The notes under the pieces: generated by a model | Seen by the model: only the letters and a program-made list of their open reading frames with translations | Told to the model about the DNA's origin: nothing | The model's database searches: none | Assembly (NCBI GenBank): GCA_000469685.2 | Contig: LS997567.1 | Location: forward strand, 12,223,210 to 12,287,209 | DNA length: 64,000 nt | Direction: 5' to 3' | Source of the DNA: Haemonchus contortus | Taxonomy: Eukaryota > Nematoda > Chromadorea > Rhabditida > Trichostrongylidae | In this document: positions 22,488 through 33,464 of the stretch, one piece after another | How the letters are laid out: each line of letters begins with the position of its first letter | Position numbering within the stretch: the first letter of the stretch is position 1 | Program-made: the position numbers and the translations under genes

Positions 22488-25400
22488 TTCTTCTTCTTCT
22501 TATTCTTTAGTGTTTGTCCCGCTTGTAAGCGGGGTCCGCTTTTCTTATATTTTGACGCCACTTCTTCCGATTGAACGCTCGATCGGGTGGATGTTAACCG
22601 CTTTAAGATCTTCGTGCAACGTATCGTGCCACCGCTGCTTTGGACGTCCTCTAGGCCACTTTTCGGTTACATCAAGGTTGAGACCGATCTTACAGACACT
22701 GTCGTTCTTTGCGCGAAGAGTATGACCATACCATCGTAGACGAGCTTCGCGCATTTTATCGACAATGGACGCAACACCGAATCGCTCCCTGATGGCGTCA
22801 TTACTTATACGGTCTGAGCGTGTTACTCCGGCTGTCCAGCGCAGGATTTTGGTGTATCGTGACCGGCCGGATGGCGGTTCTGAAGATCTTGGACTTGAGA
22901 CGCTCAGGGATGTTCTCATCGCAGAGTACGCCAGTCATTGAGCGCCACTTTAACCACGCTGCATTCACGCGAGATTTCGTTTCAAAACCCAGGCTGCCGT
23001 CAGATGCAATTGCCGATCCAAGGTACTTGAAGGTTGTTGTCCGTGTAAGCTCAGTGCCATTGATCTTGATAGAGCCTGGCTCGCTCGAATCAGTGGTCAA
23101 GTGCTCAGTCTTTTTGATGTTTAACCTGAGCCCGAACATAGCCAGACGGTCGGACCAGGTCTGCACCTGCAACTCGAGCTCGCTTTTGTCTTCGCTGGCG
23201 AGCATCACGTCATCGGCATAAAGAAGCGTCCACGGAGCCGGCTTCTGGAGGTCTCTTATAATGGTATCCATGACGACAACAAAAAGTAGTGGGGATAACG
23301 CAGAGCCTTGGTGTACTCCGACGGAGATGGGAAACCCACTCAATGAGCTCTTCGGGATCGCCATGCTGTCGTAAGGCATACCATATAACGTCACGCTGAG
23401 CACGGTCGAAAGCCTTCTCCAAGTCTAGAAAGGCAAGATGTGCCGGTCTACGTTTCTCGCGATGCTTTTCTAGAAGTAGGCGAGCGGCGTGTATGGCGTC
23501 GATGGTGCCACAATCAACTACGAAACCACACTGGTTAGTGGTCAGCTCGACGATATCCCAGATACGACTGTCTACAATCCGCTCAAAGATTTTCATGCTG
23601 TGCGAGAGCACAGCACACTGGTTAGTGGTCGGCTCGACGATATCCCAGATACGACTGTCTACAATCCGCTCGAAGATTTTCATGCTGTGCGAGAGCAAGC
23701 GGATCGGACGATAGCAAGTGCAGTCCCCAAAACTGCCCTTCTTCTTCCAGATGGGAATCGTCGTGCTCTGTTGCCAGCTCTCAGGCACCTTCTTCTCTGC
23801 AACGACCTGGTTGAAGAATCCCGTCAACCATCCTGCAGGATTCCAGCCTTTCGGTTCCCACAAGTCCGCTGCTATGTCGTCAGGACCAGTTGCTTTGCCT
23901 GAATTCATCTTCTTCAAAGCCGTGATGGTCTCATTCACGGTTATCTTCTGAACGGGACCGTGTACTGGCGAAGCGCAGGGGATGGCGGGATGAGCGAATT
24001 CGACTTGCGAAGTCCTCTCGCCATCGTTTCAGTGTTTGCCTGCGGTCCGTTAAGAGGTGACCGTTCTCGTCATTCATGCCGAAGAACTTTTCTAAATCTT
24101 CGGTCTGGCGGTTGCGGGTCTTTCCGAGTCGGTAAACGTACCGCTCACCATCCCGAGACTCGAGTTTCTTATTAAGATCGGCATAATGAGCTGCCTTCTG
24201 AGAAGCAATGGCCTTCTTCGCCTCTTTCTTCGCTATCTGATAGCGTTGCCAGTTGTCCGCCAACTTTTCGATAAGAAATGCGTGGTACTGCTTTTTCTTC
24301 TCACGGACTTTATCCCTGACATGGTCCGTCCACAGCCATGTTTGCTTATCGAGCTTTCGCCGTCCAGGCTTGGTCACGCCGAGTGTCGACCGTGCAAGCG
24401 GGTTATCGCTTCCGCAGCTCCCTTCCAAGTTTCGTCGGCATTCGTTACCGCTGGTAACAGAACCTTCAGTCGCCACCACTTGATTCTCGCGGGCCCGCAC
24501 CTTTCTGCTAATTTCATTTCGGCGGGGCAATCTTCAACGTACAAATCAGTGGTCGGTGTTGTGTTGCGACCGTTTTATAGGGAATTGTCTTTGCGTCTGT
24601 TACGAGCCCCTGATCGCGGTGTCTGACAAGGACAGAATCAATTTGCGTTCTGTTCTCACCGCTATAGAAGGTGATGGGGTGAGAGTCACGTTTGCGAAAT
24701 CTCGTGTTTACAGTGGCGAGATTATGCGAGTCTGCATAATCGAGAATTCACTCGCCACCAGTGTTACGTGACCCATATCCGAAACCCCCGTGGCAGCTAT
24801 GACCGTCTTTCGTAGCGCTCACGTGACCGTTGAGGTCACCGACAACTATGGCTTCTTGCAACGGTACTTCAGCTGTCTTTTCATCGAGCAGGTTCCAGAA
24901 CTTGTCCTCGCTCTGCTCGGAGCATCCAGTCTGCGGAGCATAGGCTGAGAAGAGATGGTATTTTTGGCGTTCGATGACTACCACGATTTTCACTAGGCGG
25001 TCATCGAAGCGTTCCACGCTTACTATCGAGTCACGGAACCGTTCAGAGACTGTTATCCCGACGCCAATGGTGGTGTTCGGGCCACCACAAAGAATGGCTT
25101 TGAAGCCGAGGCCAATGTCCCTGGACTTGCAGCAGGACCACCTCGTTTCCTGCACGGCACAGAACTCAATTCGTCGACGCTCCAGAGCTTCTGCTAACTC
25201 GTACAAGCGTCCCGTTAATGTGCCAACATTTAAGGTTGCAACGCGGGTCTTCCATACGTTGCATGGCTTTCGGACTAGCTTAGTTGCCCCCCGATGCCGT
25301 CCTTGCACCGGGGACCCTCGCATACTTTTCACACTCACCGGGCCTTGCGAGTGCGCATCGGCTCCCGCGGACGCCGTAGCATTACATCGAACTTCTTCAA

Positions 25401-25549
25401 GTGACGTTAACATTTTTGATGTGACTGGGGTGTTCGTAGGCCGGCCTCTTACGGGGGCCTGTCGCCTGCATTCGAATGTCCGTGGTCAGCTCAGCCCACA
25501 GAGTGGGGAGTTTCCAGTGGCACCCCTTGGAGGAACGGACTTCGCCAAC
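22488..25549 (-). pseudogene. RTE-type retrotransposon, nested, minus strand, with 17-bp TSD
   Basis: The insertion is bounded by AAGTAGAATGTAGTACC at 22471-22487 and 25550-25566, so both ends are present. The 3' end carries an AAG-rich tail (minus strand, ending 22488). From the ATG at 25413 the AP-endonuclease reads TRVATLNVGTLTGR, FCAVQETRWSCCKS (catalytic Glu), LFSAYAPQTG and VVGDLNGHVSATKDG. The linker (24530-23931) has KQTWLWTDHVRDKVREKK. The RT has MNSGKATGPDDIAADLW, FLDLEKAFDRAQ, HQGSALSPLLFVVVM and an intact LLYADDVMLASE (~23215), then a C-terminal region with ARLRWYGHTLRAKND. Frameshifts near 24750, 24530, 23940, 23400 and 22900 inactivate it. The family differs from the RTEs at 2.8 and 19 kb. 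Confidence 0.9.
23531..23704 (-). repeat. 87-bp in-frame tandem duplication inside RT domain
   Basis: The segments at 23531 and 23618 are near-identical with an 87-bp period, duplicating 29 residues that include SHSMKIFERIVDSRIWDIVE. The region corresponds to the start of the RT fingers. The duplication keeps the frame but should disrupt the fold. Confidence 0.85.
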
Positions 25550-27504
25550 AAGTAGAATGTAGTACCAACAGAATAAAAACACGCAAATGAAATGCGAACA
25601 GTGCTTGAGCCTCGGTTAGCGTGGGGTATCCAGCAGAACGGCAGCAGAATAGTGTTCAGTAAAGAATCTTGTAGAATATTAGGTGGCTGCTATAGGTCTC
25701 GCAACGAATTGCTTGATTTTAAGCTAGACAGTCGTTGCAAAAAGTTGGCAAATGTCGCGCGCAACTCGTCCGCCAATTTTTCGGGGTGTAGATTTAGCTG
25801 CGAGTGGCTCAAGCACTGTTCGCAATTAATTTGTGTGTTTTATTCTGCTGGTACTACGTTCTACTTGTTCTACTTGTTATCCATTCAAACTCGGGTTTCT
25901 GTAACTCGTATTCCGTATTTGACTATTTTGACTCGTCTACTTTATGGTGACTTTGTATTTCATGCTGCTTTTAATTTTAATTCTGCTATTGCTATTCACC
26001 GCAGGATATTGGAAAACATGAAGGTGAGGTTTAATCGACATTTATTGCAACTTTGTTTCTTACTTTTGTTTTTTAATTTTTCTTGCTCCTTTTGAAATTC
26101 ATTCTGTGTATTGCTTTCATATAACTGTCTTTAGTTTGTTTCACTTGAATTCACTCCTAGTCACGCATTTATGCGGCAGCATAGGACTGAACTGTGGGGG
26201 GACTTATATGATTCTACCCCTTTCCATTCTTATACTGCTTTGGAGTTGAACTCACAACTTTCCCGCTAGTATCCACCTTTCTGCCTCTCAACCAAGCAAT
26301 TAGTTTTCGCTGCATCTTCGCCACTTATATTCTTCATTTGCTCTCAGGAACTCTTGAAAAATTCATAAAGCAGCAATTCACAATTACAACAGCGTTATTA
26401 ATTCTACAGTATGAAACAGTTCGGCGATAGAATTTCACTCTCATGGCACCTGCTGCATATGCTTCGAGTTTGCAATCTATTTCATTGATTATTCGACTCT
26501 AGAAGAATTTGAGTGAGCTAGTGTTGCAACTTTAATGTAGTCTTTCAACAACTGATTATAACTTATTCAGCATACTGTCGCGGTGAATAAGTACACCGTG
26601 CTGCAGTTTGCTTAAATAGGATTTGTAGTATCACTCTGATTTACAGTGAGTTTCGTTTCATACTATAAAGTTTTAACAGCGATTGGTCTGGGCCTTTGCT
26701 GGATGCGAGCTACCGCTTCGCATTTCGCCTTCGTGTTCCATTGGATATCGATAATTGCTTGGAATACTCCTTTTCCCGTTAAGTTAAACAGATACCTAAC
26801 CCTACATAACATACAGAGGGCTCAAATCCGATAAGAAATGAATGGGAAGACGCAAACCGTGGAGGATATAAGAGTGGATCCCAAGCAAATTCATTCTGCT
26901 GGATTTGTTTCGAGGAAGATCGCTCTGCCAGAAGTCATGGATCCAGAAGAACCAGATGCCAGAGAAACACAGTGGGTGGGGTGCACGCAGTGCCGCGTTT
27001 GGGTGCACTCTGTGTGTGCACGAGGTTGAAACATCAAACTGTAGAGCTTGCTGAAGGGAATATACAGTATCCATGTTTAGTGTGGGTCAAGAACACGGGA
27101 TTAAATGTAGTGCAATTAACGGTCAAGGAGATATGAGGAATTATCGCTGAATTTCTACATATTGTACAATCAATGACACTGTTGGAATTGTAAATATTAC
27201 TGGATGAAATTGTTCAAGAGAATAGTTCGTGAAAGCAATTGAATGTAAGTGGCGAAGATGCAGCGAAAGCTACCCATTGCTTGGTTGAGAGGTAGAATGG
27301 TGGACAATAGCGATAAAGTTGTGAATCCACCTCCAGAGCAGCATAAAAATGAAAAGGGGTAGAATCATATAAGTCCCCCACAGTTCAGTCCTATGCTGCC
27401 GCATAAATGCGTGACTAGGAGTGAATTCAACTGAAACAAACTAAAGACAGTTATATGAAAGCAATATACAGAATGAATTTCAAAAGCATTTAAAAAAACA
27501 AAAG
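25162..27504 (+). repeat. Left arm of a large inverted duplication
   Basis: Position x pairs with 56869-x in the right arm (29364-31707). I checked this at several points and found complete identity in the blocks read, except a 7-versus-8 A run near the inner end. The arm contains the 5' 390 bp of the nested RTE, the end of the LTR, an antisense LTR piece (25806-26394), a ~785-bp stretch with a PHD-like frame, and the first 325 bp of a sense LTR (27180-27504). No divergence through the arms implies a recent event, gene conversion, or an assembly artefact. Confidence 0.93.
26838..27029 (+). pseudogene. PHD-finger-like C-terminal fragment, duplicated
   Basis: The frame ends ETQWVGCTQCRVWVHSVCARG, resembling the second half of a PHD or related zinc finger (WVxCxxCxxWxHxxC). 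The upstream half, with the first Cys pairs, is not evident. A preceding frame (26646-26834) contains no known motif. An exact inverted copy lies at 29840-30031 on the minus strand. Some transposon and retrotransposon proteins end in PHD-like fingers, so a mobile origin is likely, but the parent gene is unknown. Confidence 0.45.
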
Positions 27505-28100
27505 TAAAAAACACAAACAAAAAGAAATTGGAAGGACAAGCAGTCAGCACGTCAGGCCAGTAAGCTTCAAAGTTTATGGCCTTGATGCAGGCGAATGCGT
27601 GCATAAATCCTGGGTTACTCAAAGGGAGTAGGTCGGAAAATTTCGATGAGTTCATACGACGATTCGAAAGGAAACATAGGACGGTCATTGTGGATGAGCA
27701 GGTTCTAATCGATATCTTGGTTGATGACCACTTGGATGGTAGGGCCAAGAGTGTCTTTTTGAGTTTGCCAAACGAGTGAAGCGGCAAGGATTCGATGCCG
27801 TGGTAGAGGAGTTGAGGAAGTTATTAGCCAACGACTCTACAGCGGGACGGCTTCGGGCATTGACAGAGCTGAGGAACCTGAGGCGTAGAGCGGGACAAAG
27901 CGTGTCAGAGTTCTGCGTATCGTTAGAGAAGTTGGGGCGCCATGCTGACCCCTCCTGCAGATTAAGTGATAGGTCTATGGAGTGTGCCCAGATCCTGCTA
28001 GACAATTTGAAGGAGTGCCCGGAGCATAATCACCCGCTGAGTACACTTCATAAGGTGGAGCCCAGGGAGGCCTATACGCAGTGAAGGAGTTGGCCTCTCC
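27505..28100 (+). pseudogene. LTR-retrotransposon gag fragment, plus strand
   Basis: The two frames 27576-27779 and 27776-28084 read continuously apart from one frameshift. They contain SENFDEFIRRFERKHRTV, LDGRAKSVFLSLPNE, ALTELRNLRRRAGQSVSEFC and ECAQILLDNLKECPEHNH. This pattern (a capsid-like helical domain with RxxGQSVxEFC) is typical of nematode Ty3/gypsy-type gag. It follows the first 325 bp of an LTR at 27180-27504, so the rest of the LTR, the leader and the gag N-terminus are deleted. It converges on an oppositely oriented gag N-terminus at 28324-28680. Confidence 0.7.
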
Positions 28101-28323
28101 TGTTACGAGATTGTCTTTCCCATTCACCTGTGTTAGTGTCCGTGTCCATTTGATCATCGCCCTTTGGCGGGCTTCGGTGTGGTTGCTGACGCACGGTGCG
28201 TTGTACTTCTCCCAGTACATTTGGAACCTCCGACCGTTAGTCTAAAACATTTCGCATATATCAACAATCAACTCGCCATCTCGTTCTGCGCTATCAAAAT
28301 ACTCGGTAAGATCATTTATTGTG

Positions 28324-28680
28324 TCAATGCCTTCCTTTAGTGCGTAGGGTTCTGAACAGTTCCCGTCCAAACTGCTTATATCCCATTACGCTGACTATCA
28401 AGTCTTCCCGCATTTTGCCTATGCCACTGGCTTCTTTTTCCAATACATGGAACAACTTGGTTCTGTATTTCCCCGCTACACGCGCCTCTTCCAATTTTTC
28501 CCCTACTGCAATGGGTCTCTGTCTAATCTTCACTAAGACCCTTTCTAGCTCTTCACTAATCTCAATTAGTGAAAACTCCCCAGCTTGGCTACTCACCTGC
28601 GGTGCCTGGGTCTTCAACTGCAGTGTGGGACTCTTGCCTGCTGGGCCCGCTGAATTCTCTGCCATATTTCTGGAACACAC
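28324..28680 (-). pseudogene. LTR-retrotransposon gag N-terminal fragment, minus strand
   Basis: From an internal Met (MAENSAGPAGKS) the frame encodes a helical domain (SLIEISEELERVLVKIRQRP, GKYRTKLFHVLEKEASGIGK) and stops at 28324. Upstream on the same strand are a ~175-bp leader (to 28856) and then the LTR (28857-29689), as expected for the 5' end of an LTR element. It has no internal domain in common with the plus-strand gag piece at 27.5-28.1 kb. The two are probably complementary parts of the same gag, brought face to face by inversion. Confidence 0.6.
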
Positions 28681-28856
28681 TGTATTATTATCTATTTCTT
28701 TGACTAAATCGACGATAAACGACGAACGGCGGCAAAAGAACAATACGAGTAACGAGCAGTGGCGCTGATACGATCTCTCACTTCACACTCATTGCGCGTC
28801 TTCGCCGATCGTTCGTTCTACCTCAATCAATACACACGACCTTTACTGGGGATCGC

Positions 28857-29689
28857 ACTCGCAGCTAGATCTACACCCCGAAAAATTGGCGGACGAGTTG
28901 CGCGCGACATTTCTCAACCTTTTGCGACAACTATCTAGCTTAAAATCAAGCAATTCGTTCCGGGACCAATAGTAGCGACCTATCAACGCCGATCAATGCA
29001 ACCTTCCCTTTTGTTTTTCTATTCCCTACGCTATTCCTCTATGATTCTAATCTGATAACTGTTATATTCTACAAGATTCTCTGCTGAACATTATTCTGCT
29101 GCCGTTCAGCTGGATACTTCGCGCTAACCGATGCTCGTTGTATGTTTTTATTCTGCTGGTACTACATTCTATTTGTTATCAATTCAAACTCTGGCTTTTT
29201 AACTCGAATTCCGTATTTGACAGTTCTGACTCTACTTTGCATTGACTCGTATTTCATGCTTCTTGTAAATTTAATTCTGTGTTTGCTATTCACCGTAGCA
29301 GTGGATATTGAGGAAACACTTGTGGTGAGATTTCATCCACAATTATTGCTTCTTCTTTTCTAACTTTTGTTTTTTTTAAATGCTTTTGAAATTCATTCTG
29401 TATATTGCTTTCATATAACTGTCTTTAGTTTGTTTCAGTTGAATTCACTCCTAGTCACGCATTTATGCGGCAGCATAGGACTGAACTGTGGGGGACTTAT
29501 ATGATTCTACCCCTTTTCATTTTTATGCTGCTCTGGAGGTGGATTCACAACTTTATCGCTATTGTCCACCATTCTACCTCTCAACCAAGCAATGGGTAGC
29601 TTTCGCTGCATCTTCGCCACTTACATTCAATTGCTTTCACGAACTATTCTCTTGAACAATTTCATCCAGTAATATTTACAATTCCAACA
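28857..29689 (-). repeat. LTR, most complete copy (minus strand)
   Basis: In element orientation it starts TGTTGGAATTG at 29689 and ends with the 125-bp module at 28857 (gctgcgagt), about 830 bp. It is followed by the leader and gag N-terminus. The segment 29364-29689 belongs to the right arm of the inverted duplication. The frame at 29142-29363 lies inside the LTR and is not a gene. Confidence 0.7.
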
Positions 29690-31707
29690 GTGTCATTGAT
29701 TGTACAATATGTAGAAATTCAGCGATAATTCCTCATATCTCCTTGACCGTTAATTGCACTACATTTAATCCCGTGTTCTTGACCCACACTAAACATGGAT
29801 ACTGTATATTCCCTTCAGCAAGCTCTACAGTTTGATGTTTCAACCTCGTGCACACACAGAGTGCACCCAAACGCGGCACTGCGTGCACCCCACCCACTGT
29901 GTTTCTCTGGCATCTGGTTCTTCTGGATCCATGACTTCTGGCAGAGCGATCTTCCTCGAAACAAATCCAGCAGAATGAATTTGCTTGGGATCCACTCTTA
30001 TATCCTCCACGGTTTGCGTCTTCCCATTCATTTCTTATCGGATTTGAGCCCTCTGTATGTTATGTAGGGTTAGGTATCTGTTTAACTTAACGGGAAAAGG
30101 AGTATTCCAAGCAATTATCGATATCCAATGGAACACGAAGGCGAAATGCGAAGCGGTAGCTCGCATCCAGCAAAGGCCCAGACCAATCGCTGTTAAAACT
30201 TTATAGTATGAAACGAAACTCACTGTAAATCAGAGTGATACTACAAATCCTATTTAAGCAAACTGCAGCACGGTGTACTTATTCACCGCGACAGTATGCT
30301 GAATAAGTTATAATCAGTTGTTGAAAGACTACATTAAAGTTGCAACACTAGCTCACTCAAATTCTTCTAGAGTCGAATAATCAATGAAATAGATTGCAAA
30401 CTCGAAGCATATGCAGCAGGTGCCATGAGAGTGAAATTCTATCGCCGAACTGTTTCATACTGTAGAATTAATAACGCTGTTGTAATTGTGAATTGCTGCT
30501 TTATGAATTTTTCAAGAGTTCCTGAGAGCAAATGAAGAATATAAGTGGCGAAGATGCAGCGAAAACTAATTGCTTGGTTGAGAGGCAGAAAGGTGGATAC
30601 TAGCGGGAAAGTTGTGAGTTCAACTCCAAAGCAGTATAAGAATGGAAAGGGGTAGAATCATATAAGTCCCCCCACAGTTCAGTCCTATGCTGCCGCATAA
30701 ATGCGTGACTAGGAGTGAATTCAAGTGAAACAAACTAAAGACAGTTATATGAAAGCAATACACAGAATGAATTTCAAAAGGAGCAAGAAAAATTAAAAAA
30801 CAAAAGTAAGAAACAAAGTTGCAATAAATGTCGATTAAACCTCACCTTCATGTTTTCCAATATCCTGCGGTGAATAGCAATAGCAGAATTAAAATTAAAA
30901 GCAGCATGAAATACAAAGTCACCATAAAGTAGACGAGTCAAAATAGTCAAATACGGAATACGAGTTACAGAAACCCGAGTTTGAATGGATAACAAGTAGA
31001 ACAAGTAGAACGTAGTACCAGCAGAATAAAACACACAAATTAATTGCGAACAGTGCTTGAGCCACTCGCAGCTAAATCTACACCCCGAAAAATTGGCGGA
31101 CGAGTTGCGCGCGACATTTGCCAACTTTTTGCAACGACTGTCTAGCTTAAAATCAAGCAATTCGTTGCGAGACCTATAGCAGCCACCTAATATTCTACAA
31201 GATTCTTTACTGAACACTATTCTGCTGCCGTTCTGCTGGATACCCCACGCTAACCGAGGCTCAAGCACTGTTCGCATTTCATTTGCGTGTTTTTATTCTG
31301 TTGGTACTACATTCTACTTGTTGGCGAAGTCCGTTCCTCCAAGGGGTGCCACTGGAAACTCCCCACTCTGTGGGCTGAGCTGACCACGGACATTCGAATG
31401 CAGGCGACAGGCCCCCGTAAGAGGCCGGCCTACGAACACCCCAGTCACATCAAAAATGTTAACGTCACTTGAAGAAGTTCGATGTAATGCTACGGCGTCC
31501 GCGGGAGCCGATGCGCACTCGCAAGGCCCGGTGAGTGTGAAAAGTATGCGAGGGTCCCCGGTGCAAGGACGGCATCGGGGGGCAACTAAGCTAGTCCGAA
31601 AGCCATGCAACGTATGGAAGACCCGCGTTGCAACCTTAAATGTTGGCACATTAACGGGACGCTTGTACGAGTTAGCAGAAGCTCTGGAGCGTCGACGAAT
31701 TGAGTTC
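29364..31707 (-). repeat. Right arm of the large inverted duplication
   Basis: Reverse complement of 25162-27504 (coordinate sum 56869). It ends at 31707, within the RTE endonuclease coding sequence, where homology stops exactly at an ATTC microsatellite. It carries a PHD-like fragment (29840-30031), an LTR piece, a 125-bp module (31064-31188) and the RTE 5' end starting at 31320, but not the rest of that RTE. Confidence 0.93.
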
Positions 31708-32014
31708 TTCATTCATTCATTCATTCATTCATTCATTCATTCGTTCATTCATTCATTCATTCATTCATTCATTCATTCATTTATTCATTTATTCATTTAT
31801 TCATTTATTCATTTACTCATTTATTCATTTATTCATTTATTCATTCATTCATTCATTCATTCATTCATTCATTCATTCATTCATTTATTCATTTATTCAT
31901 TTATTTATTCATTTATTCATTTATTCATTCATTCATTCATTCATTCATTCATTCATTCATTCATTCATTCATTCATTCATTCATTCATTCATTCATTCAT
32001 TCATTCATTCATTT
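31707..32014. repeat. ATTC/ATTT tetranucleotide microsatellite
   Basis: About 308 bp of (ttca)n with interspersed ttta units. It begins precisely at the outer end of the right arm of the palindrome. The long open frames through it (Phe-Ile-His-Ser repeats) are an artefact of the repeat. Confidence 0.95.
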
Positions 32015-32327
32015 TTAGGTTTCCAGGCTCTGTCGAAGGCGACGACGCCTAAACGTTTGTCGAACGAATAGTTATAACGTTTTGGCTGTGGCTTTACAAG
32101 AGCTATTTCATATCGGGTTTTTTATCATGCCAACTTTCATCTAGAGTCGATCGTTATTCCTTTATGTTTCTGAAAAAATCCGCTAGTTCCCTGTAAAGGT
32201 GACATTCGTGATCTTGTATTTTGCGTTCATTCAGAGGTTTGGAACACGCAGCACCGCCCAACTTGCACTCAATGTACATTTCGCGATTGCTTCCAGTTTT
32301 GATCCGCTATGATGTAACATGAATTGG

Positions 32328-33464
32328 TGGGTGTGCGACGTTAGTGTCGAATGACATTGCTTCGCGCCTAGGTGCGAAGTGACCTCTTTAGTGACTAACC
32401 TCATCTTAATTACGCGACTCCCCTTGATCGTGACTAACCTCAACCTACCTATGAAAGTGATGGCAATGATAAGAATAGTGAGAAAATGAAATTTCAAGAA
32501 AACTAGTTTTTAACGTAAAATTTTTATGGTCTTCGGTTTTGAAAGTTCTATTACCATATGGAAAAGGAAAATTCGAGGGTCATTGAAATGAAGTTCGTGC
32601 AAGATGTAAAATTTCATGGCCTTTGGTTTTAAAAGTTCTATAACATTGTGGAATAGAAAAATTCAAGGGTCATAAAAATGGAGTCCGTGTAAGATGTAAA
32701 AAAACTTTTTTTTTGGATTTCCACTAGTTTGAAAGTCATTGAACGCCCGCAGGCTGATCAGTCAGGCCATTTCACACTTCTCATGGAATATTACAATAAT
32801 TCAGGCTAAATTCAGCACATCGAAGGGAGGTCATCAGCCACTATTTAAGCTGGTGGGTGAGCGATTTATATACAGCTATCTTATTTAGAACCTTACTATG
32901 TATTCTGACGACACTTTCTGCAACTTCCGTGATTTCACGGGGTACCCTTCGCTTCAATGCAGCTTCAATCCGCACCCCAACCCTTTTACTATGCTACTTC
33001 TGTACCGACGTAACCTCCACCAATGCAGCTCGAAACCGCACCACAACCATTATACTATGCTACTTCCGTACCTATACAACCTCCGCTAACGCAGTTCCAA
33101 CCCTCACCGCTACCCTTGTACTGTGCTACTTCTGCACCTACCCAACCGCTCCATCCCGTGCCGCAGCCTTCGCTCCAATCTACCCAACCTTCTTCAGATT
33201 TTAATTAGTTTTTTTTTGGAATTTCCATCATCTTGCATGGTAATAAAACTTTTAAAACCGAAGACCATGAAAACTTTACCTTAAAAAGCTACTTTTCTTG
33301 AAATTTCATGTTCTCACTATTCTTATCTTGCCATCACTTTCATAGGTAAGTTGAGGTTAGTCACGATCAAGGGGAGTCGCGTAATTAAGATGAGGTTAGT
33401 CACTAATGAGGTCACTTCGCACCTCGGCGCGAAGCAATGTCATTCGAGACTAACGTCCCACACC
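32328..33464. mobile_element. Foldback element with ~230-bp inverted arms
   Basis: The arms 32328-32558 and 33234-33464 are imperfect reverse complements (gaggttagtcac, gcgactccccttgatcgtga, tcactttcataggta). Just inside the left arm, a ~91-bp unit is tandemly repeated (starting near 32517 and 32608). The core (about 32720-33233) contains the Pro/Gln/Tyr-rich repeat frame listed next. No transposase was seen, and target-site duplication is unclear. Confidence 0.75.
32957..33205 (+). other. Pro/Gln/Tyr-rich tandem-repeat reading frame
   Basis: Three imperfect units of about 66 nt encode variants of MQLETAPQPLYYATSVPIQP in one frame, ending QSTQPSSDFN and a stop at 33206. The first unit is broken by a stop. 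The composition (Pro, Gln, Tyr, Ala, Thr) resembles low-complexity secreted or cuticle-associated proteins of nematodes, but no signal peptide is visible. It could be a captured host exon inside the foldback element, or a repeat that is open by chance. Confidence 0.35.

Larger units (their letters stand above)
21966..25805 (+). repeat. LTR copy split by a nested RTE insertion
   Basis: 21966-22487 and 25567-25805 together make a ~760-bp sense copy of the LTR, from ggaattgtaaacactactgg to gctgcgagt. The break is exactly at the duplicated target aagtagaatgtagtacc. The 5' TG end is missing and abuts the tail of the RTE at 19-21.96 kb. It looks like an LTR remnant; neighbouring gag pieces occur at 27.5-28.7 kb. 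Confidence 0.75.

Noticed and set aside
31707..32014. Regular array considered as a CRISPR-like repeat
   Set aside because: The period is 4 bp with no spacers, in a eukaryotic context; it is a simple microsatellite.
31456..32071. Long open frames of Phe-Ile-His-Ser repeats (up to 198 residues)
   Set aside because: They are read through an ATTC microsatellite joined to a truncated RTE endonuclease start; there is no evidence of a gene.
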